A DNA stretch of 64,000 nucleotides from Actinomycetota bacterium (GTDB lineage: Bacteria; Actinomycetota; Thermoleophilia; RBG-16-64-13). The notes below the pieces were generated by a model. That model had not been told where the DNA came from, made no database searches, and saw nothing but the letters and a program-made list of their open reading frames with translations. Of this stretch, positions 10,344-19,219 are shown piece after piece. The first letter of the stretch is position 1; every line of letters starts with the position of its first letter. The stretch is from assembly GCA_016278725.1 (NCBI GenBank), contig JADQBG010000006.1, forward strand, positions 1 through 64,000, written 5' to 3'. The translations under genes and the position numbers were made by a program.

Positions 10344-10985
10344 GTGAGCGAAGACTCCATCAAGGTCCTCATCGTGGACGACCACGCGATGGTGCGTAAC
10401 GGGCTTTCCACTTTCCTCACGGTCTTCGACGACCTCGAGTTGGTGGGAGAGTCTTCGAGCGGTGAGGAAGCCATCCGGCATTGCCGGACTCTGAATCCCG
10501 ATGTCGTCCTGATGGACATGGTCATGCCGGGTATGGATGGAGCTACCGCCACCCGGCATATCCGCGAGGAGTGTCCCAATACGCAGATCATAGTGCTGAC
10601 CAGCTTCAAAGAAGACGACCTGGTCCAGGGAGCGCTCGAGGCCGGGGCGATCGGCTACCTGCTGAAGAACGTGGGAGCCGATGAGCTGGCGGCGGCAATC
10701 CGCCGGGCCCATGTGGGCAGTCCCACTCTGGCCCCCGAGGCAGCGCAGGTGCTCATGCATGCGGCCACCCGCAAAGAGGAGAACGAAAACTTCGGCCTGA
10801 CCGACCGGGAGCGCGAGATCCTGCAGGCCATGGTCAAGGGGTTGAGCAACCCTGAGATTGCCGACCGGCTGGTGGTCAGCCGCTCCACGGTTAAATTTCA
10901 CGTGAGTAACATCCTGATGAAACTGGGTGTTTCGAGCCGCACCGAAGCCGTAGCCCTGGCTCTGCAGCGTGGCCTGGTGGATTAG
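10344..10985 (+). CDS. NarL/LuxR-family response regulator
   Basis: receiver (LIVDDHAMVRNGL, DVVLMDMVMPGMDG) and LuxR HTH (LTDREREILQAMVKGLSNPEIADRLVVSRSTVKFHVSNIL). Confidence 0.93.
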   Translation: MSEDSIKVLIVDDHAMVRNGLSTFLTVFDDLELVGESSSGEEAIRHCRTLNPDVVLMDMVMPGMDGATATRHIREECPNTQIIVLTSFKEDDLVQGALEAGAIGYLLKNVGADELAAAIRRAHVGSPTLAPEAAQVLMHAATRKEENENFGLTDREREILQAMVKGLSNPEIADRLVVSRSTVKFHVSNILMKLGVSSRTEAVALALQRGLVD

Positions 10986-12423
10986 CTCGCGCCGGCCCCC
11001 ACGACCAACCGCGGCCGGGAACGCGCCCCGAACCCTGACGCGCCGCGAATTCCTGCGCCTGGCTTCGGCCGCGTCGGCGGGGCTGGTGCTCGGCGGATGC
11101 GGCTGGGGTGGCGGTGAAACCAAGTCGACGGCCGAAGAAACCGTTCAGCTGGTCTATCAGGACTGGCGCACCGACTGGTATCTGCCCATGGCGCGGCGGG
11201 AACTCGATTACTACAACCGCAAACACCCCGATGTGCGGGTGTTCTTCACTCCCGATCCCGAGAACCTCGAAGAGCGCATGCTCCAAGACATGCAGGCGGG
11301 CACCGCCGCCGACGTCTTCCAGGGTTGCTGCGCGCATTTTCCCACCTGGGCTCAGCAAGGTTACACGCTGGACCTGGCCGCTCTGGTGGAGAGGGACTGG
11401 GACGAACTGAACGTCCCCGATTGGGATCCGGGACAGTATCAGGCTTTCTTCCTGCCCAACGGGCTCCAGTTCGGGGTGCCCAAGTATCACGGAGCGCTGG
11501 CACTCTTCTACAACAAGGACGTCTTCGACGAGCGCGGGGTCGACTATCCGGATTTCAGCTGGGACTACGACGATTACCTCGGGGCGATGCGCCAGCTTGC
11601 CGGGCGGCGCGATGCGGCGGGCATTCCGTCGATCTGGGGAGGCATGGTCGACTTCAGCTGGGACCGGCTTCAGGTGCACATCAACGCTTTTGGGGGTCAC
11701 CTGGTCGATCCGCTCGACCCTCTGCGCTCAGGGCTTGACGATCCCCGCAGCATGGCGGCCATCGAGTGGTTGAGGGCCGCGGTGTGGGACGAACGGGTTA
11801 TGCCCAGCCCCACGGAAGTCCACAATCTGTACACCCGGGAGGCCTTTGCCTCGGGGTTGGTGGCCACCTGTGAGGATGGCTCCTGGGCGCTGCGCGATAT
11901 CCTGGAAACTGCGGACTTCCGCGTGGGCGTGGCGCCGCTGCCTCTGGGCCCCGCCCGTCGCGTGACTCTGGCCAGCAGCGACGGCTTTGGCATCTTTTCC
12001 GGATCCAACCATCCGGAAGAGGCGTGGGAACTGGTCAAGTTCCTGGTCAGCCCGCGCTTCGGCCGGGCGCTGTCGCAGTCTCAGTTGTTGCAGCCCGCCC
12101 GGGTCTCCTTGCTCGACGAGTGGGACAAAGACGTGCGCAGCGCCTATCCTGAACAGGACTTGGATCTGCGTGCCTTCACCCGCGGCCAAACCGAGGGGTG
12201 GGCCGTGACCGCCGAGATCTTCCCGGCAGACATGGCCGAGGCGTTGCGGCTGGCTCAGGCAGCCTGGGAACAGATTCTGATCCTGGGCCAAAGCGACGTA
12301 TCCATGCTCGAACAGGTCGACCGCGACATCGAAGCGGCTCAGCGGGCGGCGGCGGGCGGGTCCGCCGCCGCCTTAGGCCGGGAGCCCAACGAGCCCAAAT
12401 TGAACCAGCTTCGGTACGGATAA
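10969..12423 (+). CDS. extracellular solute-binding protein, putative Tat-exported lipoprotein
   Basis: TRREFLRLASAASAGLVLGGCG (twin Arg plus lipobox); family 1 SBP-like; no adjacent permease genes. Confidence 0.85.
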   Translation: MAWWISSRRPPRPTAAGNAPRTLTRREFLRLASAASAGLVLGGCGWGGGETKSTAEETVQLVYQDWRTDWYLPMARRELDYYNRKHPDVRVFFTPDPENLEERMLQDMQAGTAADVFQGCCAHFPTWAQQGYTLDLAALVERDWDELNVPDWDPGQYQAFFLPNGLQFGVPKYHGALALFYNKDVFDERGVDYPDFSWDYDDYLGAMRQLAGRRDAAGIPSIWGGMVDFSWDRLQVHINAFGGHLVDPLDPLRSGLDDPRSMAAIEWLRAAVWDERVMPSPTEVHNLYTREAFASGLVATCEDGSWALRDILETADFRVGVAPLPLGPARRVTLASSDGFGIFSGSNHPEEAWELVKFLVSPRFGRALSQSQLLQPARVSLLDEWDKDVRSAYPEQDLDLRAFTRGQTEGWAVTAEIFPADMAEALRLAQAAWEQILILGQSDVSMLEQVDRDIEAAQRAAAGGSAAALGREPNEPKLNQLRYG

Positions 12424-12426
12424 CGC

Positions 12427-14751
12427 GTGGAAAGCGGCCTGGAGAGACTTACGGACGAAATCGAGCAGAAGACAGCCGTAGCGGCGGGTAACGAGCGCCG
12501 AGCCGGCAGCGCAAGACCCCGGATGCCCCGCCCGGCGCCCGGGCGCGCGGGCCGCAGCATGCGCACGCGCATTCTTGGCTGGTCGTTCATTCCGACGACC
12601 ATCATCCTGCTGGCGGTGGCCCTGGTCATCTTCTACGCCTACGAGCAGGTGACCGAGGAACTCGTGGTTCAGCGCAACCGAGAGGTCACCCGCCTGTCGG
12701 CTTCCCAGCTCGCCACGGAGATGGACGGCTACACCGATGTCCTCGGCTCCCTGGCCCGGCGGCCGGAGATGTACCGGGCGGTTCCGGCCGAACAGCGGGG
12801 ACTGCTCAACGAGCTCAACTTCCGGCTGGCTGTTTTCGACGCAGGCACCGTGGTCCTCTCGCCTTCGGGGAACGTGGGGCCGTCGTACCCGGCTCGCCCT
12901 GACATTTCCGGGGCGGACTGGTCCCCCCGCGCGTACTTCCGCGACATACTGCGGTCTCCCCAACCGCGCTACTCCGACATCCTGCAGGACGGGCGGAACG
13001 ATGCCGACGTGATTGCGGTCGCCGTTCCCATTTTGGGAGAGCAGGGTGAGCTGAACGGGGTGATCGTCGGCATGTTCGACATAGGGCCGGAGAGCACCAG
13101 CCCGCTCTACGGCAACATCGCCAAGCTTCGTATCGGTGAGGGACGTGCCTATCTGGTCGACGCGGGCGGGCGGGTCATCTACCACCCGCAGGCGGAAATG
13201 ATCGGTCGCCAACTGGCGGACGAACCCATAGTTGCCCGCGCACTGGCGGGAAGGAACGGCGCAGTGCGCACCCGGGATGTCGACGGCGAAGACGTGGTGG
13301 CCGCCTATGCCCCCGTGCCGGGCACAGGGTGGGGCTTGATATCGGTGGAGCCCTGGTCATCGGTCAGCGCCGCCGGGCGCGAGTACCGAGGCTACCTGGT
13401 GGCGCTGCTTGTCCTGGGCCTGGCCCTGCCGACCATCGTGGTCTTCCTCGGGGTTCGCCGAATCACGCAACCGCTGGCCTCGATGAGGGAGGCTGCCATG
13501 GAGGTCGCGGCGGGCAACTTCGACCGCATCATCGACGTCGACACCGGCGACGAACTGGAGGAACTGGCCGAGCAGTTCAATGTGATGTCGGCCCGGCTCC
13601 GCGAGTCCTATGCCGACCTCGAGCAGCGGGTCGCCGACCGCACCCGGGAACTCGCCACGCTCAACGATCTGGCCTCGGTGGCCAGCCGCTCGCTCGATCT
13701 GCGCACCATTCTGGTCGACTCGCTGGCGACCACCTTGGCCGCGGTGGAGGTATCCACCGGCTGCGCCCTGGTGGAAGGCCCGGAATCGGGAACACCGGAG
13801 ATCATCGCCTGCCAGAACGCGGATGAATCGCTAACCGGGGTCCTGCTGTCTTATGCAGTTGGCGATTGGCGCCGCCGGGAAGTCGAGGCCGATCCGGTGC
13901 CCCTGATCGTGCGTACACCCGAGACCGGTTCCGAAGGCTTTGCCCGCGCGGGATTTCCCACCGTGGCCTCGGTGCCTCTGCTCTCCAAGGACCGCGTACT
14001 CGGACTCCTCTATCTGCTCGGTCCGAAGACCTGGAATCCGGGTGAGGACGAATGCCGGCTTCTGGCGGCGGTGGGGCGGCAGGTTGGCGTGGCGATAGAC
14101 AACGCCAGGCTGTACGCGCAGGCCGAGCAATCCGCCGCCGCCACCGAGCGCAACCGGTTGGCCCGCGACCTGCATGACGCCGTCAGTCAGACCCTGTTCT
14201 CGGCGACCCTCATCGCCGAGGTGCTTCCCCGCATCTGGGACAAGGACCGGGAACAGGGGCGGGATCGGCTCGAGGAGCTGAGGCGCCTGACCAGAGGAGC
14301 GCTTGCCGAGATGCGCAGCCTGCTGCTCGAGTTGAGGCCCACCGCGCTCGAAGAAGCGGAATTAGCCGACCTTCTCCGTCAGTTGGTCGAAGCCAACGCG
14401 ATGCGGTCGCGCACACAGATCGATCTGGTTTTGGAAGGCAGCGAGCGCGTTCCCCGCAGCCTCAAGGTTCCGGTCTACCGCATCGTGCAGGAGGCGCTCA
14501 ACAACGTGATCAAGCACTCGGACGCCGAGCGCGCCTCGGTTCGGCTGGTGGCGGACGAACAGGGGGTCCGTCTCGCGGTCAGCGATGACGGCAGGGGCTT
14601 CGATCCTGCCACAGTGACCTCGGACCATTTGGGATTGGGCATCATGGCCGAACGGGCCCGGGCGCTCGAGGGTGAACTCGAGCTCGAAACCGCCCCCGGA
14701 GAGGGGACGCGGGTGCTGGTCACCTGGCCATCCGGCCAGGTTAGCGACTGA
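12427..14751 (+). CDS. sensor histidine kinase with extracellular Cache-like domain, HAMP, GAF and HisKA_3
   Basis: TM-extracellular-TM topology; HAMP-like ITQPLASMREAAMEVAAGNFDRII; ERNRLARDLHDAVSQTLFS; DDGRGFDPATVTSDHLGLGIM. Confidence 0.9.
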   Translation: MESGLERLTDEIEQKTAVAAGNERRAGSARPRMPRPAPGRAGRSMRTRILGWSFIPTTIILLAVALVIFYAYEQVTEELVVQRNREVTRLSASQLATEMDGYTDVLGSLARRPEMYRAVPAEQRGLLNELNFRLAVFDAGTVVLSPSGNVGPSYPARPDISGADWSPRAYFRDILRSPQPRYSDILQDGRNDADVIAVAVPILGEQGELNGVIVGMFDIGPESTSPLYGNIAKLRIGEGRAYLVDAGGRVIYHPQAEMIGRQLADEPIVARALAGRNGAVRTRDVDGEDVVAAYAPVPGTGWGLISVEPWSSVSAAGREYRGYLVALLVLGLALPTIVVFLGVRRITQPLASMREAAMEVAAGNFDRIIDVDTGDELEELAEQFNVMSARLRESYADLEQRVADRTRELATLNDLASVASRSLDLRTILVDSLATTLAAVEVSTGCALVEGPESGTPEIIACQNADESLTGVLLSYAVGDWRRREVEADPVPLIVRTPETGSEGFARAGFPTVASVPLLSKDRVLGLLYLLGPKTWNPGEDECRLLAAVGRQVGVAIDNARLYAQAEQSAAATERNRLARDLHDAVSQTLFSATLIAEVLPRIWDKDREQGRDRLEELRRLTRGALAEMRSLLLELRPTALEEAELADLLRQLVEANAMRSRTQIDLVLEGSERVPRSLKVPVYRIVQEALNNVIKHSDAERASVRLVADEQGVRLAVSDDGRGFDPATVTSDHLGLGIMAERARALEGELELETAPGEGTRVLVTWPSGQVSD

Positions 14752-14819
14752 CCAAGAGCCTCCGCCAATCCCTCCAACTGCAGGGCGAAAGCGGGGATCC
14801 GCCGGAGCATACTCGGAGC

Positions 14820-15380
14820 ATGAACAGCTTCGACAAATCCAGGTTCTCGCCGTCACATCGTCCCCTACCGCAGGCGCAGCCCCAGCCACGGCCGCCATTC
14901 TCCGTTCTGATTGCCGACGACAAGGCCGAAGTCCGCTCCGCGCTGCGGCTGCTCCTCGACCAGGAGGACGACATGGAGGTCGTCGGTGAGGCGCGGGACG
15001 GTAAAGAAATGTTGGCTCAGGCAGAGCTTCTCGAGCCCTCACTTCTTCTACTCGACTGGGAGTTGAACCGCGGGCTATCTTCGGAGATCCCCGGCCTGCA
15101 GGGTGGCCGCACCAATCTGGCCATCGTGGCCCTGAGTGGCCGCCCTGAGTCACGCAAAGACGCTCTTCGCGCGGGCGTCGATGCCTTCGTCAGCAAAGCG
15201 GAGCCGCCCGAGAGGCTCCTAGCGGCTATCCGTCAGGCCCACGCCAAGGCCCACGCCACGGCCCATGCCGAGGCCCACGCCACGGCCCACGCCACGGCCC
15301 ACGCCAAGGCGTCTTCCGGCCGAATGGACGGCTCAGATTCGCAGCAGGCATCAATCGACCAAGGGGAAAGAACGACATGA
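14820..15380 (+). CDS. stand-alone receiver-domain protein with C-terminal (AHAX)6 repeat tail
   Basis: VLIADDKAEVRSALRLLLD, LLLLDWEL, ALSGRPESRKDALRAGVDAFVSK; no HTH; AHAKAHATAHAEAHATAHATAHAK tail. Confidence 0.8.
   Translation: MNSFDKSRFSPSHRPLPQAQPQPRPPFSVLIADDKAEVRSALRLLLDQEDDMEVVGEARDGKEMLAQAELLEPSLLLLDWELNRGLSSEIPGLQGGRTNLAIVALSGRPESRKDALRAGVDAFVSKAEPPERLLAAIRQAHAKAHATAHAEAHATAHATAHAKASSGRMDGSDSQQASIDQGERTT
15237..15308 (+). repeat. 6 x 12-bp tandem repeat (consensus gcccacgccamg) in coding sequence
   Basis: gcccacgccaag|gcccacgccacg|gcccatgccgag|gcccacgccacg|gcccacgccacg|gcccacgccaag. Confidence 0.97.
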
Positions 15381-16534
15381 GAACTCTGCGTAACGTATTT
15401 AGGCGCAAGCTGCGCGCGTTTCTGACCATCTTCGGCATCACCATCGGAGTTTTTGCTCTCGTGGTGATGGGCGGCATGGCCGAGAAGATCAACCTGCTGG
15501 TGGACGGCGGAGTCCGCTTCTACGGAGACAAGGTCACCGTCAGCGCGGAGGGATCGGGCATGATGGGCGGGGGCTACCTGTCCACCGAAAAGCTCGCCGA
15601 GGTCGAAGCGGTCGAGGGCGTGGCCGCCGCCTCGGCCGACATCAGCATGCTCCTCGACAGCGAAGGCGGCATGAGCTTCGGCATGCCCGCGATGATCATG
15701 GGCACCGATCAGCGCGGCGTCGGCTACGAAAGCTTCGAGTTGACCATGCAGGAGGGCCGAGACTTCACTGCCGAAGAGCGGGGCGTGGCCGTGGTCGGCA
15801 GCGACTTGGTCCAGCAACTCGGCGCCGAGGTCGGCGGCACCATCACCCTGCGCGGCCGTGAGTTCCAGGTGCTGGGCATCTGGGACAAAACTCTGACGGC
15901 CCCCGACACGACCGTGGCGATCCCGCTGGCCGACGCGCAGGAGATCTTCCTCGCCGAGCAGCCGGCGATGGTCAGGGACACTCTCGAAGCCGAGCGGCTT
16001 GCCACCGGGCTCACGGTCTACCTCGAGCCCGGGGTGGACCCTGAAGCAATGGCCGACCGCATCGAAGCCCAGGTGACAGGCATCACCGCGATGGGGCCGG
16101 AGGCCTTCGAAGAGCAGGTGGTCAGCAGCACGAACATCCTGAACGCCATCATCTTCGGCGTGGCCCTGATCTCGTTGCTGGTCGGAGGGCTTTCGGTGAT
16201 CAACACCATGACCATGTCGGTATACGAACGCATCCGCGAGATCGGCATCCGCAAGGCGATCGGCGCGTCCCGCTACCAGATCGTGCGTCAGTTTTTGACC
16301 GAATCTGCATTGATCGGCGGACTGGGCGGCGCCGCCGGGCTGGGGCTGGGCTGGGTCTTCACCATGGTGGCGAACGCCGCCGGCAATGCCTCCGGTACGG
16401 AACTGTTCCTGGTCAGCACGCGCCTGGCCGTCGGCTCGGCCTCTTTCGCGGTGGTCCTCGGCCTGGTCGCGGGTTTCTACCCCGCCTGGCACGCGGCCCG
16501 CATGAACCCGGTTGCGGCCCTGCGCTATGAGTAG
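15377..16534 (+). CDS. MacB/FtsX-like ABC transporter permease
   Basis: N-terminal TM, periplasmic MacB_PCD-like domain, C-terminal IREIGIRKAIGASRYQIVRQFLTES and PAWHAARMNPVAALRYE. Confidence 0.9.
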   Translation: MRTLRNVFRRKLRAFLTIFGITIGVFALVVMGGMAEKINLLVDGGVRFYGDKVTVSAEGSGMMGGGYLSTEKLAEVEAVEGVAAASADISMLLDSEGGMSFGMPAMIMGTDQRGVGYESFELTMQEGRDFTAEERGVAVVGSDLVQQLGAEVGGTITLRGREFQVLGIWDKTLTAPDTTVAIPLADAQEIFLAEQPAMVRDTLEAERLATGLTVYLEPGVDPEAMADRIEAQVTGITAMGPEAFEEQVVSSTNILNAIIFGVALISLLVGGLSVINTMTMSVYERIREIGIRKAIGASRYQIVRQFLTESALIGGLGGAAGLGLGWVFTMVANAAGNASGTELFLVSTRLAVGSASFAVVLGLVAGFYPAWHAARMNPVAALRYE

Positions 16535-16550
16535 CGGCGAAAAGCGTCAG

Positions 16551-17321
16551 ATGAACGAAAAGAAGACTATGCAAGGGGCGGGCATGAACGACCAAGCGAT
16601 CATCAGCGTACGCGGACTGAGCAAACGTTACCGGCTGGGCAAGGACAACTTCGTCGATGCCCTGCGCGGAGCGGACCTCGACATCTTCCGGGGCGAGATG
16701 GTGGCCATCGTGAGCCCCTCCGGGTCGGGTAAGTCCACCCTGATGCACATCATCGGCTGCCTGGACGTGCCGGACGGCGGCACTCTGATGCTCGACGGAC
16801 GCTCGGTCGAGGGGTTGGGGGCTGCGGCCCTGACCAAGGTGCGGCGCGAGGAGCTGGGCTTCATCTTCCAGGGATACAACCTGATTCCCAGCCTTTCCGC
16901 CGCGGAGAACGTGGCTCTCGCGGCCGAATACGCGGGGCACTCGCGCAAGGAGTCGCTGAAACTGGCCGCCGAGGGGCTCGAGTTGGTGGGACTGGCCGAC
17001 CGCGCGCGGCACCTGCCTGCCGAACTCTCCGGGGGACAGCAGCAGCGGGTGGCCATCGCCCGAGCCTTGGTGAACCGGCCGGCGGTCATCCTGGGAGACG
17101 AACCCACCGGCAACCTGGATACGTCGACCTCGGCCGAGACGATTGCCATGATGCGCCGGGTCAATCTCTCGACGGGCACCACCTTCGTGCTCGTGACCCA
17201 CGACCAGGACGTGGCCTCGAGTTGCGACCGGGTGATCCGCATGCGCGACGGGCTGGTCGAGGATGACGGCCTCACACTGGGCAGCCTGCCGGTGTTCGAA
17301 GAGGTACTGGCCATCGCGTGA
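16551..17321 (+). CDS. MacB/LolD-like ABC transporter ATP-binding protein
   Basis: SPSGSGKSTLMHI Walker A, LSGGQQQRVAIARAL signature, VILGDEPTGNLD Walker B; start site uncertain. Confidence 0.9.
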   Translation: MNEKKTMQGAGMNDQAIISVRGLSKRYRLGKDNFVDALRGADLDIFRGEMVAIVSPSGSGKSTLMHIIGCLDVPDGGTLMLDGRSVEGLGAAALTKVRREELGFIFQGYNLIPSLSAAENVALAAEYAGHSRKESLKLAAEGLELVGLADRARHLPAELSGGQQQRVAIARALVNRPAVILGDEPTGNLDTSTSAETIAMMRRVNLSTGTTFVLVTHDQDVASSCDRVIRMRDGLVEDDGLTLGSLPVFEEVLAIA

Positions 17322-17381
17322 CGAAACCACAGGGGGCGCCCGGCGGCGGTCAATCCGACCCCGGCCGGGCGGGATCCCTGT

Positions 17382-18311
17382 TTGGAGTGTTGCCCAATGG
17401 AAGCAGTCATCAAGACCGAACGCCTGACCAAGAGCTACGGCTCCAACCGAGGCATCGTCGAGGTCGATCTGGAGGTGAGGGCCGGGGAGGTGTTCGGCTT
17501 TCTCGGGCCGAACGGAGCCGGGAAGACCACCATGATCCGCACGCTGCTCGACCTGCTCCATCCGACCGGCGGGCGCGCCTACGTTTTCGGTATGGATTCG
17601 CGCGCCCGGAGTGTGGACATCCGCGCCCGGGTGGGCAACCTGCCCGGCGAGTACGAGGTGGAGCCCCGGATGACCGGCGGGGAGCTGATCGAGTTCTATG
17701 CCCGGCTGCGAGGCGCCAAGGACCTAGCGTACGCTCACGAACTGGCCGAACGGCTGGCGGCGGATCTGCACCGGCCGATCGGCCAACTCTCGCGGGGCAA
17801 CCGGCAGAAGATCGGTTTGGTTCAGGCCATGTTCCATCGGCCGCCCCTGCTGATACTGGATGAGCCCACAGGCGGGCTGGATCCGCTGGTGCAGGAGGAG
17901 TTTCTGCAGATCGTGTCCGAGACTCGGGCGGAGGGCCGGACGGTCTTCTTCTGCTCGCACGTGCTGAGCGAGGTGGAGCGGGTCTGCGACCGTGTCGGCA
18001 TCATCCGCGAAGGCCGGCTGGTGGCTGTGGAGACCACCAACTCCCTGTTTGCCAAGAGGTACCGGCACATGCGGGCCCGTCTTGCCGACGAGGCCGCTCC
18101 CGACGAATTCAGGGAAGTGCCGGGGGTGATGGCGGCCTCTCTCGACCGGGAGGGAGACCTGGTTATGACGGTGGGCAGCGATCTGGATGCGGTGATCAAG
18201 CAACTCGCTCGGCACACGGTGGTCGAACTCGAGCTCGAGCGTCCCAGCCTGGAAGAGATCTTCCTCACCTACTACGGCGAGCCGGAAGCCAACGGGGAAG
18301 AAAGCCGATGA
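17382..18311 (+). CDS. ABC-2-type transporter ATP-binding protein
   Basis: GPNGAGKTTMIRTLLDLLHPTGG, LSRGNRQKIGLVQA, LLILDEPTGGLDP; first in-frame start may be ATG 17397. Confidence 0.9.
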   Translation: MECCPMEAVIKTERLTKSYGSNRGIVEVDLEVRAGEVFGFLGPNGAGKTTMIRTLLDLLHPTGGRAYVFGMDSRARSVDIRARVGNLPGEYEVEPRMTGGELIEFYARLRGAKDLAYAHELAERLAADLHRPIGQLSRGNRQKIGLVQAMFHRPPLLILDEPTGGLDPLVQEEFLQIVSETRAEGRTVFFCSHVLSEVERVCDRVGIIREGRLVAVETTNSLFAKRYRHMRARLADEAAPDEFREVPGVMAASLDREGDLVMTVGSDLDAVIKQLARHTVVELELERPSLEEIFLTYYGEPEANGEESR

Positions 18312-19174
18312 GCAACCCGATGAGCAACCCGATGAGCAACCAGATCGATCCGGGCTACCAGCTGCCGGGAATCGGCTCGCGGATCGCCGCGCTGGTGCGC
18401 CAACTGTTCGTGAGCCAGTTGCGGACCACGCTGACCTGGGGCGCCGTCCTGGGGGCGCTGGGCACGCTTTACGTGCTGCTGTTCCCGGCCATGAACGAGA
18501 ACATGAACATGGATGAGTATCTGCAGAACCTTCCCGAGGAACTAAAGGCTTTCATCCCCTCCATCTCGGGGTCGATAGATACTCTCCCCGGGTGGCTCGA
18601 TCTGGAGATGTTCAGCCTGATCGCTCCTTTCAGTCTGCCCTTCTTCGTTATCATCATGGGGGCCCGGGCAATTGCCGGCCGGGAGGAAAACGGGCGGATC
18701 GACCTGCTGCTCAGCAACCCCATCCCCCGTTGGAGCCTGGTGCTGGCCACGCTGGTCAACATGACCCTTGCCCTGTCGGTCGCGCTGGCCGTGATCGGAG
18801 CGTTCACCTGGTTGCCCACCCTCTTGATCGAGGGGGAGCTTGGTGTGGGGCAATTGTTGAACGGTCTCGTCTCCCTGATCCCGTTCTCGCTATTCTTCGG
18901 AGCCCTGGCTCTGGTGCTGTCGTCCATCGTCAGGCGCAGTTCTACCGCCATCGCGCTGCCGGGGGTGTTGCTCGTGGCCATGTACGTGGCCAACGGCTTG
19001 GGCAGTTACAACGAGTCCTTCGAGTTGGTGCAGCCGCTCTCCCTCTTCCACTACCTCGGCACGCCGCTGCAGGACGGGGTGACCTGGGGCTTTTTCGGGG
19101 TAACCCTGCTGCTCGCTCTCGGGCTCACCGCCCTCGCCGCGGTCCTGTTCGAGCGCCGGGAGATACACACCTAG
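18308..19174 (+). CDS. ABC-2-type transporter permease
   Basis: multi-TM protein translationally coupled to the ATPase (ATGA overlap); starts MSNPMSNPMSNQ. Confidence 0.85.
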   Translation: MSNPMSNPMSNQIDPGYQLPGIGSRIAALVRQLFVSQLRTTLTWGAVLGALGTLYVLLFPAMNENMNMDEYLQNLPEELKAFIPSISGSIDTLPGWLDLEMFSLIAPFSLPFFVIIMGARAIAGREENGRIDLLLSNPIPRWSLVLATLVNMTLALSVALAVIGAFTWLPTLLIEGELGVGQLLNGLVSLIPFSLFFGALALVLSSIVRRSSTAIALPGVLLVAMYVANGLGSYNESFELVQPLSLFHYLGTPLQDGVTWGFFGVTLLLALGLTALAAVLFERREIHT

Positions 19175-19184
19175 TTCGAGGCCG

Positions 19185-19219
19185 GGTCAGAGCCGGTCTG
19201 GTCAGAGCCGGTCAGAGCC
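19185..19219. repeat. three copies of GGTCAGAGCC at a convergent gene junction
   Basis: copies at 19185-19194, 19200-19209 and 19210-19219. Confidence 0.85.

Noticed and set aside
15237-15308. CRISPR-like array
   Set aside because: Contiguous 12-bp coding repeats with no spacers; no cas genes in the window.
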